From: Verrucomicrobiota bacterium
Lineage (GTDB): Bacteria; Verrucomicrobiota; Verrucomicrobiia; JADLBR01
Direction: 5' to 3'
Length of the DNA stretch: 64,000 nt
Assembly (NCBI GenBank): GCA_029560585.1
Contig: JAKQKQ010000335.1
Span: forward strand, 62,001 to 126,000
Numbering within the stretch: the stretch's first letter is position 1; every line of letters begins with the position of its first letter. Under the pieces are notes generated by a model that was not told the origin of the DNA, searched no databases, and saw only the letters and a program-made list of their open reading frames with translations. A program made the position numbers and the translations under genes. Of this stretch, positions 27,241 through 35,659 are shown piece after piece.

Positions 27241-28956
27241 GTGAATCTGATGCGAGGTTCAGCCGGGCGCGCCGCGCTTGCGCCCTTGGTCGCCCTGGGT
27301 CTGCTGATTCCGCGGGGCACCGCCGTCGCCCAGCAAGGGGGCGGCAGCAACATGGTCAACAACGCGGACATGGGCCGGGCGATCCCCGTCGAGGTCCTTT
27401 GGGAGGGCGTTGATAGCAAAGGCAACCTCCGCGTTCCAACCGGGAGCCGCATCACCGCGACATCTAGCGGCAATGTGACTTCCGTCCCGATGCCGGCGTC
27501 CCCGTCGATCGGCGACGTGACGGGCGATCAGCTGCCCGACCTCGTCGTCGGCGATGGCCTGGGCTACATCTGGGTCTTTAAGAACTCTGGGGCCAAGGAG
27601 GCACCGAAGTTTACGCAGGGCGAGATTCTGCCCATGTGGCTGTACTCGGAGGAGCGGTGGGGCGGCTATAAGATCCACGAGCCGTGGGAGCGCGACAACC
27701 CGCGCTACGTGCCCCGCGTTTTTCTCACCGACTGGGACGGCAATCGCGAACCGGAGGTCGTGGTCGGGACCTTCTATGGCGAGATCTTCCGCGTGCCCCT
27801 GAACATCAGCGGGGGCCGGATCGCCGTTCCCGGCAGCCGCGCGACGGAGTTTGAGATCAACATCCGGCAGCAGGGCGAGTTCTGGGGCAACCTGTTCACG
27901 CCCTGCGTCTGGGACTGGAACGGTGATGGCCTGAAAGACCTCATCATTGGCGAGGGCACGTACGCGTGCAATGCCGTCTATCTTCTCCTCAATACCGGAA
28001 GCAATTCGGGCCCGAGGTTCAAGGCGGAGGAGCGCAAGGTGATGGTGTGGGGCGATGGGCGCGAGCAGCTCAAGCCGATCGTCATCGATTGGGACAACGA
28101 CGGGACCGCGGACCTCCTGGTCTGCGATTACAAGGGCGAGATCACCGTCCACCTCAATAAGGGCGGCCACAAGGACATGAAAGAGCCACTGCCATCCGAA
28201 GGCAGCCCGGTGGCGGTCGCTGGCCAGAAGTCGATTGGCCAGCTCGCGTGTCCCGCCCTGGGCGACCTCAATGGGGACGGGCTGCCGGATCTCGTCGTCG
28301 GGAAAACGGATGGCACCCTGCATCTCGCGCTGAACACCGGCAAGGCGGGCGCGTTCAAATTCGACAAGATCGAGCCCATCAAGGGTGCCGACATCTATCC
28401 GGCCACGAAGAAGGTGGTGTATTGGAATGACTCCTCTCTTCGCCCAGGCGTGCCGTACCACGTGGTGGAGCAATTCAACGACCCGGCCAACACCGCGGGT
28501 CCCAACCGGAGCGGGGGGGATTGCCTCAGGCTCTACTACGTGGAGCCCAAGCAGGTCGTCGCCAGCGGCAAGTTCCCCGAAGTGGGGGCCAAGATCAAGG
28601 ACTTCAAGAACATCCTGCGCTACGATGGGAGCTTCAAGATGTTCGTTGGGAAGAAATACGAGTTGACCTTCTGGGTGCGACGCAGCGGGTTTCAGGCGTG
28701 CGAGTGGTACACGTGGGCCAACGAATGGGAGCAGGAGAAGACGCGTCGTGGTGAGGAGGCGCAGTGGTACGGCAAGAAGCTCCTCTCATCCCACCACAAA
28801 CGCGAGGAGATCACTCCGGGCAACTGGAAACAGATCAAATACACGTTCACCCTCGAGGGCAAGATCAAGGGCAACGAGATGATCCACAACCTCTGGTTCC
28901 TCACCGACGGCAAGGGTGAACTCTACGTCGACGACATCAGCTACCGCGAGCTCTGA
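27241..28956 (+). CDS. FG-GAP/VCBS beta-propeller exported protein (paralogue 2)
   Basis: A 571-residue paralogue of the preceding gene, colinear along its whole length. The same blades appear (DVTGDQLPDLVVGD, DWDGNREPEVVVG, DWNGDGLKDLIIGEG, DWDNDGTADLLVCD, DLNGDGLPDLVVGK), as does the same jelly-roll end (GKGELYVDDISYREL). The signal peptide is different in sequence. Translation starts at the GTG at 27241 or the ATG at 27250; no good ribosome binding site is visible. The most variable part is the jelly roll, where carbohydrate recognition may differ. Probably secreted or surface-attached; function otherwise unknown. Confidence 0.85.
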   Translation: MNLMRGSAGRAALAPLVALGLLIPRGTAVAQQGGGSNMVNNADMGRAIPVEVLWEGVDSKGNLRVPTGSRITATSSGNVTSVPMPASPSIGDVTGDQLPDLVVGDGLGYIWVFKNSGAKEAPKFTQGEILPMWLYSEERWGGYKIHEPWERDNPRYVPRVFLTDWDGNREPEVVVGTFYGEIFRVPLNISGGRIAVPGSRATEFEINIRQQGEFWGNLFTPCVWDWNGDGLKDLIIGEGTYACNAVYLLLNTGSNSGPRFKAEERKVMVWGDGREQLKPIVIDWDNDGTADLLVCDYKGEITVHLNKGGHKDMKEPLPSEGSPVAVAGQKSIGQLACPALGDLNGDGLPDLVVGKTDGTLHLALNTGKAGAFKFDKIEPIKGADIYPATKKVVYWNDSSLRPGVPYHVVEQFNDPANTAGPNRSGGDCLRLYYVEPKQVVASGKFPEVGAKIKDFKNILRYDGSFKMFVGKKYELTFWVRRSGFQACEWYTWANEWEQEKTRRGEEAQWYGKKLLSSHHKREEITPGNWKQIKYTFTLEGKIKGNEMIHNLWFLTDGKGELYVDDISYREL

Positions 28957-28976
28957 GCCTGAAACTTCCCCCGTGG

Positions 28977-28996
28977 CGCAGGCAATCCTGCCTGCG
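28977..28996 (+). terminator. Terminator-like hairpin after the FG-GAP pair
   Basis: CGCAGGCA-atcc-TGCCTGCG is a perfect eight-base stem 20 bases after the stop of paralogue 2, without a T-run. Confidence 0.5.
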
Positions 28997-29011
28997 TCGG
29001 CGGCGGGGCTA

Positions 29012-29120
29012 GCTCGAATGCTCAGATCCCGGGCAGTAGCAGCCTGTTTGCAGGCGATCCCACGTCCCATTTTCACCCCCGGTGGTGCACTGCCGGGGCA
29101 TGGGATGCAGCCAGAGACTC
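29012..29120 (+). repeat. REP-like dispersed repeat, copy A
   Basis: Shares with 59029-59181 the succession CTCGAA, CAGAT-CCGGGCAGTAG, AGCCTG-TTGCAGGCGAT, TTTT-A-CCCCGGT, GGGGCATGGGAT and CCAGA-ACT-C. Two further partial copies lie in reverse at 46211-46279 and 63711-63770. All are intergenic. Confidence 0.7.
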
Positions 29121-29224
29121 TAGGCCGCGCCACATCTGTGTCGATGCCGCCCATCGCGCGGCATCGAACCTAACCCGGCGTGAGCGAGCCGTCTCCGCAG
29201 GGAGGACCTGTGGCCGCGCGGCCC

Positions 29225-30577
29225 TCAGCCGTTGAGCGTCCAGCCATCCCGGTATTTTTTCGTGATATACTGCTCGGCCTCGGGGCAGTTGGTGGCCTTG
29301 AGGCTCTGGGCGTCCCACTGGAGTTTCTTTCCGGTGCGGTAGGCCACGAGGGCGAGGAGGTTGTGTTCGACCTCGGCCCCGGAGTAATCAAAGTTGCACC
29401 CCGTGGGCGAACCGGTCTTGCACGCCTGGACCCACTCCTGCTGGTGGCTGACCGGCATCGGGATCAGATCTTCGGGTTTCGGCGACTTGTAGTGCGTCAT
29501 GTCGCCGCTGGGCAGCAGGAGCCTCCAGCCATAGTCGCACATGACGAAGCCCTTGTCGCCTTTGAAAACCAGGCCCTTGAAGAGCGGGTCCTTGCCCTCG
29601 GCGCCTCGGACGTCGCCCTCTGTCGGCTCGGGTTCTTGGTGGAAGATCTTGGATGGCATGCCGGGCTTCTTGCCCCCGTCATACCAGTACACTTTGACGG
29701 CGGGGCGCCAGTCGTTGGCGGGGTGGTCCCAGACGGCGGTTAGCCACGTGGGGCACGTGTCGCTATTGACCGGCGTCCCCTGCGCCTCGCAGCTGGTGGG
29801 AAACCGCAGATCCAGTGCCCAGAACGCCCAGTCCATCATGTGGCTGCCCATGTCGCCGATCTGGCCGCTCCCGAAATCCCAGAACCGGTTCCATTTGAGG
29901 CAGCCGCGGATGTACCCGGAATTGTAGGGGTGCATCTGCGAGGGGCCGATCCAGAGATCCCAGTTGAGATTGGCGGGCGCCTCCCCCTCGGCGGGGTAGT
30001 AGCTGCCGCCCTCGGGACGCCGGCTGCACCACACGCGCACCTCCTTCGGCACGCCAATCGCACCGCCCCGGATCATCTCGACCACGCGTCGGGCATTCTC
30101 CGTCGAGTGCATCTGCGTGCCCATCTGGGTCGCGATCTTGCCCTTATACTTGAGGTAGGTCTCGCGGACCATCCGTGCCTCGTGGACCGAGTTGGCCAGC
30201 GGTTTCTCGCTGTAGACATGCTTGCCGCGATTCATGGCCCAGATGTTCACGAATGCGTGGGTATGGTCGGTCGTGGAGCACACCACAGCATCTATATCCT
30301 TTTGCTCAAGACACTTGCGCCAATCGGAGTAGGTCTTGGCCCCGGGGTATTCTTTGGCGGTGTCGGCCAGGATCGTCGAATCCACATCGCAGAGTGCCAC
30401 GACGTTCTCGCCGGTGATCTCTTTAAAATGGGCCTTGGCTCGTCCCCCGACGCCGATGAAGGCAATATTGAGTTTCTCGTTCGGGGAATTGCCCTTGGCG
30501 AGAAGGCCCGACTTGAGAATAAGGGGGCCCGTTGCTGCTGCGGCATAGGTCTTGAGGAATTGACGGCGGGTTTTCAT
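29225..30577 (-). CDS. Tat-exported Gfo/Idh/MocA oxidoreductase (copy 3)
   Basis: A 450-residue member with a Tat signal (MKTRRQFLKTYAAAATG). EKP is present in VYSEKPLANS, followed by MGTQMHSTENARRVVEMI and a second domain with FGSGQIGDMGSHMMDWAFW. The dinucleotide loop reads GVGGRA, with Ala where the third Gly of GxGxxG is expected; this is tolerated in some members. It stands alone, flanked by dispersed repeat A and by the AT-rich region before the cytochrome island. The substrate is unknown, probably a sugar derivative. Confidence 0.92.
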   Translation of the reverse strand: MKTRRQFLKTYAAAATGPLILKSGLLAKGNSPNEKLNIAFIGVGGRAKAHFKEITGENVVALCDVDSTILADTAKEYPGAKTYSDWRKCLEQKDIDAVVCSTTDHTHAFVNIWAMNRGKHVYSEKPLANSVHEARMVRETYLKYKGKIATQMGTQMHSTENARRVVEMIRGGAIGVPKEVRVWCSRRPEGGSYYPAEGEAPANLNWDLWIGPSQMHPYNSGYIRGCLKWNRFWDFGSGQIGDMGSHMMDWAFWALDLRFPTSCEAQGTPVNSDTCPTWLTAVWDHPANDWRPAVKVYWYDGGKKPGMPSKIFHQEPEPTEGDVRGAEGKDPLFKGLVFKGDKGFVMCDYGWRLLLPSGDMTHYKSPKPEDLIPMPVSHQQEWVQACKTGSPTGCNFDYSGAEVEHNLLALVAYRTGKKLQWDAQSLKATNCPEAEQYITKKYRDGWTLNG

Positions 30578-31080
30578 GACTGTCCCTTCAGGGTTGGGGT
30601 TTGGCCCGGCACGCGCAAAGGCGCGCCAGGGCGGTGCGTTCTGCGCGCAACCGCCCGAGCGGGCGGCTGCGCCGATTTTCAGGATGGGCTGATGATCGCA
30701 CCATCATTCCTCATTGTGAGAACGCCCGCGCCCGCTGTCGATGGAATTTCGCTGTGGCCCCACGCCCGCTATCGACCGCGGACGACGACATCATCGCGAA
30801 GCACGTGGATCGTTCGGGGTCCGAGAATTTAGTAGAAACAATATCAAATCATTAGATCTACTTATTCGGAAAAACCAGGCGCAACCCCTCACGGCGTCGG
30901 ACGACCGACCCGGATAAAATCGCTCGTATATTCTCAACGGACAATCGAATTAGTGCATAAGTTATTGTTATGAACAGATAAGATTCTCCATGAACAAGAC
31001 TGATATATGTAGCGTGGGCGCAACGGCTTTTGGATTGGGGAGGGGGGGCTGAAAGGGGCATTGGGGGCGACTGTTGCCTA
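30578..31080. other. Gene-free region with an AT-rich block
   Basis: No convincing gene. The first ~240 bases are GC-rich and contain short inverted repeats. About 30825-31020 is clearly richer in A+T than anything else nearby (ATAAGTTATTGTTATGAACA and similar). It lies between a divergent oxidoreductase gene and the cytochrome island, so it may hold regulator sites or an upstream activating element; no known operator is recognised. Confidence 0.5.
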
Positions 31081-31110
31081 TTGACCGGCGTAGGGGGAGC
31101 ACCCTAGCGT
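31081..31110 (+). promoter_or_regulatory. Candidate promoter of the cytochrome island
   Basis: TTGACC (31081-31086) and TAGCGT (31105-31110) are 18 bases apart, similar in form to the better promoter at 24707. It lies about 100 bases before the first cytochrome gene. Confidence 0.45.
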
Positions 31111-31134
31111 GATCGCGTCGGTGAAAACCAAACC

Positions 31135-31180
31135 AAGGAGAAACAACCTGACGCGGGTGTCAGAATCTGAGTGACACTCG
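31135..31180 (+). promoter_or_regulatory. Leader with displaced Shine-Dalgarno and hairpin
   Basis: AAGGAG at 31135-31140 lies about 70 bases before the cytochrome ATG and is separated from it by an in-frame TGA (31149). Between them GTGTCA-gaatctgag-TGACAC forms a perfect six-base stem (31158-31178). Eight bases after AAGGAG a CTG opens a nine-codon frame that ends at TGA 31172-31174. This could be a regulatory leader or an evolutionary remnant. Confidence 0.35.
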
Positions 31181-31211
31181 GACGGGTAGAGATTGCACCG
31201 ATCTTCCAAGT

Positions 31212-32033
31212 ATGAAAAAGACTATAGAGCCCCCACGTTGGTCCCGGGCCACGGCCTGGTTCAAGAAACATTCGGACAAGATGCCGGCGCTGCTTGTGGC
31301 CTTGGGTGCCCCGGCGGCGCTGATCTCGTGCGCGACGCTGCAGCACGCGATCGTGGCGCCCCCCAATCAGATTCCGGGAGCGGAATTCGTTGGGAGCGCC
31401 GCGTGCGAGGACTGCCACGCGGACGTGTCGGCCAAGTTCAAGAACGCGACGCACTCGCGGCTGAAGGCGCAGGGCGACAAGGCGAAGAACATTGGCTGCG
31501 AGTCCTGCCACGGTCCGGGCAGCAAGCACGTCGAGGCCGGCGGCGGGCGCGGTTCCATCGTGAATCCGCGGCGCTCGCCCGACGTGTGCTTCCAGTGCCA
31601 CTTGGACAAGCGGGGTGAGTTCAGCCTCCCGTACACGCACCCGGTGCTGTCGGGCAAGGTGAGCTGCACCGATTGCCACGACCCGCACAAGGGCAACGCG
31701 ATCCCGGCGGGCGGCACGGAGCTGGCCACCGAATTCGACACCTGCGGCAAGTGCCACACGGCCCAGCGTGGTCCGTTCGTGTTCGAGCACGAGGCCGTCC
31801 GCGAGGGCTGCGGCACCTGCCACAAGGTGCACGGCTCGGTGAACCCGAAGATGCTGAAGGCGCGCAACGCAAACCTGTGCCTGCAGTGCCACTTCCAACA
31901 GCAGACGGTCCCCGGCCAGATCTGGATTGGAGGCCGCGACCACTCGAGCTTCTTGAGCCGCGGTACCTGCTGGAGCGCCGGCTGTCACGAGGCCATCCAC
32001 GGCTCGCAGATCGGCTCGTCACTGCGCTTTTAA
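31212..32033 (+). CDS. Eight-heme DmsE/MtrA-like cytochrome c lipoprotein
   Basis: Likely hands electrons through the outer membrane. The 273-residue protein has seven CXXCH sites (C65, C96, C126, C152, C178, C200, C223) and one CX4CH (C253-H259). AQRGPFVFEHEAVREGCGTCHKVHGS is typical of the DmsE/MtrA family, whose members usually carry ten hemes; Geobacter OmaB has eight. A lipobox LISC (37-40) predicts lipid anchoring. No ribosome binding site lies next to the ATG, but an AAGGAG lies 70 bases upstream. The next gene, 22 bases on, encodes a large outer-membrane barrel, matching the porin-cytochrome pairing mtrAB/ombB-omaB. Acting on a soluble substrate is an alternative. Confidence 0.88.
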   Translation: MKKTIEPPRWSRATAWFKKHSDKMPALLVALGAPAALISCATLQHAIVAPPNQIPGAEFVGSAACEDCHADVSAKFKNATHSRLKAQGDKAKNIGCESCHGPGSKHVEAGGGRGSIVNPRRSPDVCFQCHLDKRGEFSLPYTHPVLSGKVSCTDCHDPHKGNAIPAGGTELATEFDTCGKCHTAQRGPFVFEHEAVREGCGTCHKVHGSVNPKMLKARNANLCLQCHFQQQTVPGQIWIGGRDHSSFLSRGTCWSAGCHEAIHGSQIGSSLRF

Positions 32034-32055
32034 CTGAAGAGTAGGAGATACAGCT

Positions 32056-34392
32056 ATGACTAAGCAAATTTTCCTGATGAAACGGTGGATGCTCGCTGCG
32101 GTATTCGCGGGGCTCGGCCTCTGGGCCGGTCCTGCGTTCGCGGGCTCGGAACCGGCTCCGGCCACGTCGGAGAAGGCGGTCACCTCGGAGAAGGGGGCGG
32201 AGACGCCCGTCACCGAGGAGGAGGCCCTGAACAATTGGGTCGAGCTCGGCATGGGCTACAACTGGGTCAACGGCGACGGCGCCCAGTTCCAGCAACGCAT
32301 GGGCCTGCCGCGCGACTCGTTCTATGGCGGGATCGAGGACCTGCACATGGAGGGCGCGCTGGGCAAGGGTCAGTTGACGCTCGACGGGCGGGCGATCTTC
32401 GACAACGGGGATTACCTCGCAAACATCAAGTACACGCATCCCGACTGGGGCTACGTGAACTTCGGATTCCAGGAGTTCCGGACGTATTACGACGGGAGCG
32501 CTGGGTTCTTCCCCTCGGAGGACTATACCGCCGTCGGCAACACGCGGACGGACAAGTGGTTCGACGGATTCGATGACGAGATGTACATCGAGCGGGGCTC
32601 CCTGTGGTTTGAAGGGGGGCTGCTGTTGCCCGACATGCCGCAGATCGTGTTCCGCTACGAGCACAACTGGCGCCACGGCCGGAAGGACTCCACCAGCTGG
32701 GGTGACAGCGCCTACACGGGGGGCTATTACAACCACCTGGGCGCCGTCTCGACGTACGGTGCGCGCGCCTTCGTGCCGTCGTACTGGGACATCAACGAGT
32801 CGCGTGACATCTTCGACATCAAGCTCACGCACACCATCGGCAACACCGACTTCGGGATCGGCGGTCGCCTCGAGTTGCTCGACCAGGACAACGGCCTGTA
32901 CGAGCGGCGGAGCCCGCACGCGATCGGCACCTCCCCCAAGGGCGCGAACACCAACATCGACCGCAAGATAACGCAGAAGGAGGGCCTGGACGCGGACCTC
33001 TGGAACGTCCACACATTCACCGACACGAAGCTGAACGACCAGTTCACGCTCACCAGCGGCTTCTCGTATACGGCGATGGACACCGACGTGTTCGGGAGCC
33101 GCATCATCGGTGACCACTACGACGACGAGTACGACCGTTACTTCCAGCGGCGGCAGCAGCGCGATGAGGGTTTCCACGACCTCGTCGGCGGTGCCTTCCT
33201 GAAGCAGTACGTGGGCAACATGAGCCTGATGTACACACCCTTCGAGCACCTGGTCATCGTCCCGTCTGTCCGGGTCGAGGCCCAGGACCGCGATGGCATG
33301 GTCAACTTCATCGAGACGAACTTCGACAGCTCTAAGAATGGATTCCGGGAGTTGGCGAGCGATCTGCGCAACATGCAGAACCGGCAGGACTTCGAGGTGA
33401 CCGAGGGACTCGAGATTCGTTACACGGGCATCCCCGATTGGGTCTTCTACATCGCCGGTGAATGGTCCGAGGGCACGACGCAACTCAAGGAGAGCGAATA
33501 CTTGCTCCGCGAGGGCATCGACGACCACTGGGAAGTCCCGGGCTACAACGAGGCGACCGAATTGTACCGGGACACCAACTCGGATCGTTCGCTTCAGAAG
33601 TACACCGCCGGGGTGAACTGGTACCCGCTGAATCAGGTGAACATCGGCGCGCAGTACTATTATAAGGAGAAGGACATCGACTATGATTTCCTCACGGACT
33701 GGGAGACCTACACGGTCAATGGCACCGGGGATCTCTATCCGTCCTTCATCCGCGAGCAGGACTTCCAGACGCACGATCTCAATGTGCGCCTGACCTTGCG
33801 CCCGTGCTCGTTCCTGACGGCCGTGACGCGGTATGATCTGCAGCACACCACCATCGACACCCGTGGGGATTTCGCCCGGTCGAGCGGCGTCAACGACACC
33901 GCCCGCGCGCTGGATTCGATGGAGAGCGCCCAGTTCGACAGCCACATCATCAGCGAGAGCATCACGATCGTGCCGTGCCAGCACGTCTACATCCAGGGCA
34001 ACGGGAGCTACTGCTTCGATGAGCTTGAGACCCCGATCTACGGTCGTGAGCTCCCGGCGGATTCCGGCTACACGACCCTCGTCGGGCAGTCGCGGAACAG
34101 CTACTGGACCGTCAACGCGCTGCTGGGCATCCTGCTGGACGAGAAGACCAACCTGCAGTTCCAGTACGACTACTACCTGTCCAACGACTACGTGAACAAC
34201 TACTTCGCGACGATGCCGTACGGTGCCGAGAGCGAAGAGAGCCGCGTCATGGCGACGCTGAACCGGCAGATCACGCGCAACCTGAGCGTGACCCTCCGGT
34301 ATGGCTTCGTCGACTTCAAGGACGTGCCGTCGGGCGGGTACAACGGATACAACGCGCACATGGCGTACGCCGGCATGAAGTTCAGCTTCTGA
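32056..34392 (+). CDS. MtrB/OmbB-like outer-membrane beta-barrel
   Basis: A 778-residue protein with signal peptide (ending AGPAFAGSEP), many alternating amphipathic strands with long acidic loops, and a final strand AHMAYAGMKFSF ending in Phe. Size and context match the large 26-28-strand porins (MtrB, PioB, OmbB) that sheath a multiheme cytochrome across the outer membrane. Sequence identity with MtrB itself cannot be judged here, and the MtrB N-terminal CXXC is not seen. TAGGAG precedes the ATG. It directly follows the eight-heme lipoprotein gene and should be its partner. A generic porin is the alternative. Confidence 0.8.
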   Translation: MTKQIFLMKRWMLAAVFAGLGLWAGPAFAGSEPAPATSEKAVTSEKGAETPVTEEEALNNWVELGMGYNWVNGDGAQFQQRMGLPRDSFYGGIEDLHMEGALGKGQLTLDGRAIFDNGDYLANIKYTHPDWGYVNFGFQEFRTYYDGSAGFFPSEDYTAVGNTRTDKWFDGFDDEMYIERGSLWFEGGLLLPDMPQIVFRYEHNWRHGRKDSTSWGDSAYTGGYYNHLGAVSTYGARAFVPSYWDINESRDIFDIKLTHTIGNTDFGIGGRLELLDQDNGLYERRSPHAIGTSPKGANTNIDRKITQKEGLDADLWNVHTFTDTKLNDQFTLTSGFSYTAMDTDVFGSRIIGDHYDDEYDRYFQRRQQRDEGFHDLVGGAFLKQYVGNMSLMYTPFEHLVIVPSVRVEAQDRDGMVNFIETNFDSSKNGFRELASDLRNMQNRQDFEVTEGLEIRYTGIPDWVFYIAGEWSEGTTQLKESEYLLREGIDDHWEVPGYNEATELYRDTNSDRSLQKYTAGVNWYPLNQVNIGAQYYYKEKDIDYDFLTDWETYTVNGTGDLYPSFIREQDFQTHDLNVRLTLRPCSFLTAVTRYDLQHTTIDTRGDFARSSGVNDTARALDSMESAQFDSHIISESITIVPCQHVYIQGNGSYCFDELETPIYGRELPADSGYTTLVGQSRNSYWTVNALLGILLDEKTNLQFQYDYYLSNDYVNNYFATMPYGAESEESRVMATLNRQITRNLSVTLRYGFVDFKDVPSGGYNGYNAHMAYAGMKFSF

Positions 34393-34405
34393 AGCAACGG
34401 GGGCG

Positions 34406-34451
34406 CTCCCGCGTCCAAACGCCGGACCTGAAGGGTCGGCCAACGCGGGAG
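34406..34451 (+). other. Two-tier hairpin between porin and cytochrome genes
   Basis: The outer arms CTCCCGCGT (34406-34414) and ACGCGGGAG (34443-34451) are perfect. An inner imperfect stem GCCGGACC-tgaa-GGGTCGGC occupies 34421-34440. There is no T-run, so partial termination or RNA processing that sets the ratio of porin to cytochrome is more likely than full termination. Confidence 0.5.
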
Positions 34452-34517
34452 TCCCCGGGGCTGGCGACCTTAGGGTGGGTTGCAGTGTTGGAATAGAAAC
34501 AGAAGGAGAGCAGACAG

Positions 34518-34832
34518 ATGAAGAAAGTGCTTATCGTTGGTGTGGCCGCATGGTTCGCGGCCGCGATGTCGAGTTTCGGGGCAGACGGCGCGGCGCTCTG
34601 GAAGTCGCATTGCGCCAAGTGCCACGGGGCAGATGGAGCGGGCGGGACCGCCATGGGCAAGAAGCTCAAGTGCAAGGACTACAGCAAGGAGGCTGTCTCC
34701 GATGACGCGATCGCGAAGGCGATCAAGGATGGCGTCAAGGAGGGCGGCAAGGTCGTGATGAAGCCGACCGCGGGCGTGTCTGACGACGACGTCAAGGCCC
34801 TGGTCGCGCACATGAAGTCCCTCAAGAAGTAA
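34518..34832 (+). CDS. Small monoheme class I cytochrome c (copy 1)
   Basis: A 104-residue periplasmic electron carrier. The signal peptide runs to about MSSFGA, the heme site is CAKCH (32-36), and the distal Met is probably in KVVMKPTAG. The fold is that of short cytochromes c6/c5-type. AAGGAG lies upstream of the ATG. A second copy (37867-38181) with the same leader and signal peptide lies beyond the FeS/NrfD genes. This copy has an extra Cys in KLKCKDY where copy 2 has Met. Likely carries electrons from the quinone-oxidising modules to the eight-heme lipoprotein. Confidence 0.92.
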   Translation: MKKVLIVGVAAWFAAAMSSFGADGAALWKSHCAKCHGADGAGGTAMGKKLKCKDYSKEAVSDDAIAKAIKDGVKEGGKVVMKPTAGVSDDDVKALVAHMKSLKK

Positions 34833-34846
34833 AGGCATTCCCGGAA

Positions 34847-34874
34847 CCCCGGGGTGGCACAAGCCACCCCGGGG
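34847..34874 (+). terminator. Terminator-like hairpin after cytochrome copy 1
   Basis: CCCCGGGGTGGC-acaa-GCCACCCCGGGG is a perfect 12-base stem starting 15 bases after the stop. There is no T-run. It may protect the short cytochrome message. Confidence 0.6.
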
Positions 34875-35083
34875 AATCCCGGCCCTCTGAAGCATGCATG
34901 ACGGCAGGCAGCGGATTAGCAAGCTTCGGCCCAAGTCATGGGGCGTCAGGTCGGGTGGGGGGTTGAGCGCATTCGTATTGGCCGCAGTTGGGGTAGCGCC
35001 CCCCATCGGCGGTTTTTCTTTTCGGGGGGGCGTTCGGCCCAAACCCGAGAAGCTCCTAGACCGCACGGAGAAATGAGGGGCGC

Positions 35084-35659
35084 ATGGCCGGATTCCCTTT
35101 GAAGATCCCTCCCCAAATCAACAGGCTCATCCTGCTGACCCTCGGCATCGTGGGCTCCTATCTCATCGCCCGCTACTTTCTGACGCCGGCCACGTTTGGC
35201 CAATACGGGTGGTACCGGGGCGCGGCGCTGGAGGAAATTGCGTCCAGGACGCCGGTGTACGCCGGAAAACTGGCCTGCGACGAATGTCACTCCGAGAAGC
35301 TTGAGATGCTGGCCAAGGGCAAGCACCAGACGCTGTCTTGCGAGGGATGCCACGGGGTGAGTTCGCAGCATGCGGCGAATCCGGACATCCTCCCGGTCAA
35401 GATGGCGGGCAGCCACTGCATTCGCTGCCACGAGCAGAATGACTCGCGGCCTACATGGTACAAGCAGATCGTCGTCAAGGATCACTACGCCGGCAAGTGC
35501 CGCGAATGCCACATGCCCCACAATCCCACGGAGGTTCCCGAAGAACCGCAGCCGGCGGATCAGGCCGCGAAAGAAGAAAAGCAAAAGCCCGAGTCACCAG
35601 AGAAGAAGCCGGGCGCGGTCGAGAAGGCGGGCAAGGCCGAGAAGGCGGAGGTGCCATGA
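35084..35659 (+). CDS. Membrane-anchored tetraheme cytochrome c
   Basis: A 191-residue protein with one N-terminal membrane helix (about 14-33) and four CXXCH sites (C65, C86, C112, C139). A Lys/Glu/Pro-rich tail of some 40 residues without predicted structure follows. Its stop overlaps the start of the iron-sulfur subunit (ATGA at 35656), and NrfD follows, so the three probably form one inner-membrane complex of the CISM type that exchanges electrons between the quinone pool and cytochromes. NapC/NirH-like tetrahemes or the cytochrome subunits of Geobacter Cbc complexes are the nearest known types. Confidence 0.88.
   Translation: MAGFPLKIPPQINRLILLTLGIVGSYLIARYFLTPATFGQYGWYRGAALEEIASRTPVYAGKLACDECHSEKLEMLAKGKHQTLSCEGCHGVSSQHAANPDILPVKMAGSHCIRCHEQNDSRPTWYKQIVVKDHYAGKCRECHMPHNPTEVPEEPQPADQAAKEEKQKPESPEKKPGAVEKAGKAEKAEVP

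Noticed and set aside
30858-31061. A 67-codon minus-strand frame in the AT-rich region
   Set aside because: No ribosome binding site and no recognisable fold; the region reads better as regulatory DNA.
31087-31211. A c-di-GMP (GEMM) riboswitch before the cytochrome genes, as in Geobacter
   Set aside because: The conserved GEMM core sequences and the two-stem layout are not present; only a short hairpin is seen.
31621-34443. A 940-codon open frame on the minus strand opposite the barrel gene
   Set aside because: It is Arg/Val/Leu/Asp-biased, mirrors the codon pattern of the plus-strand gene, has no domain likeness, and the plus frame has a signal peptide, ribosome binding site and barrel ending.
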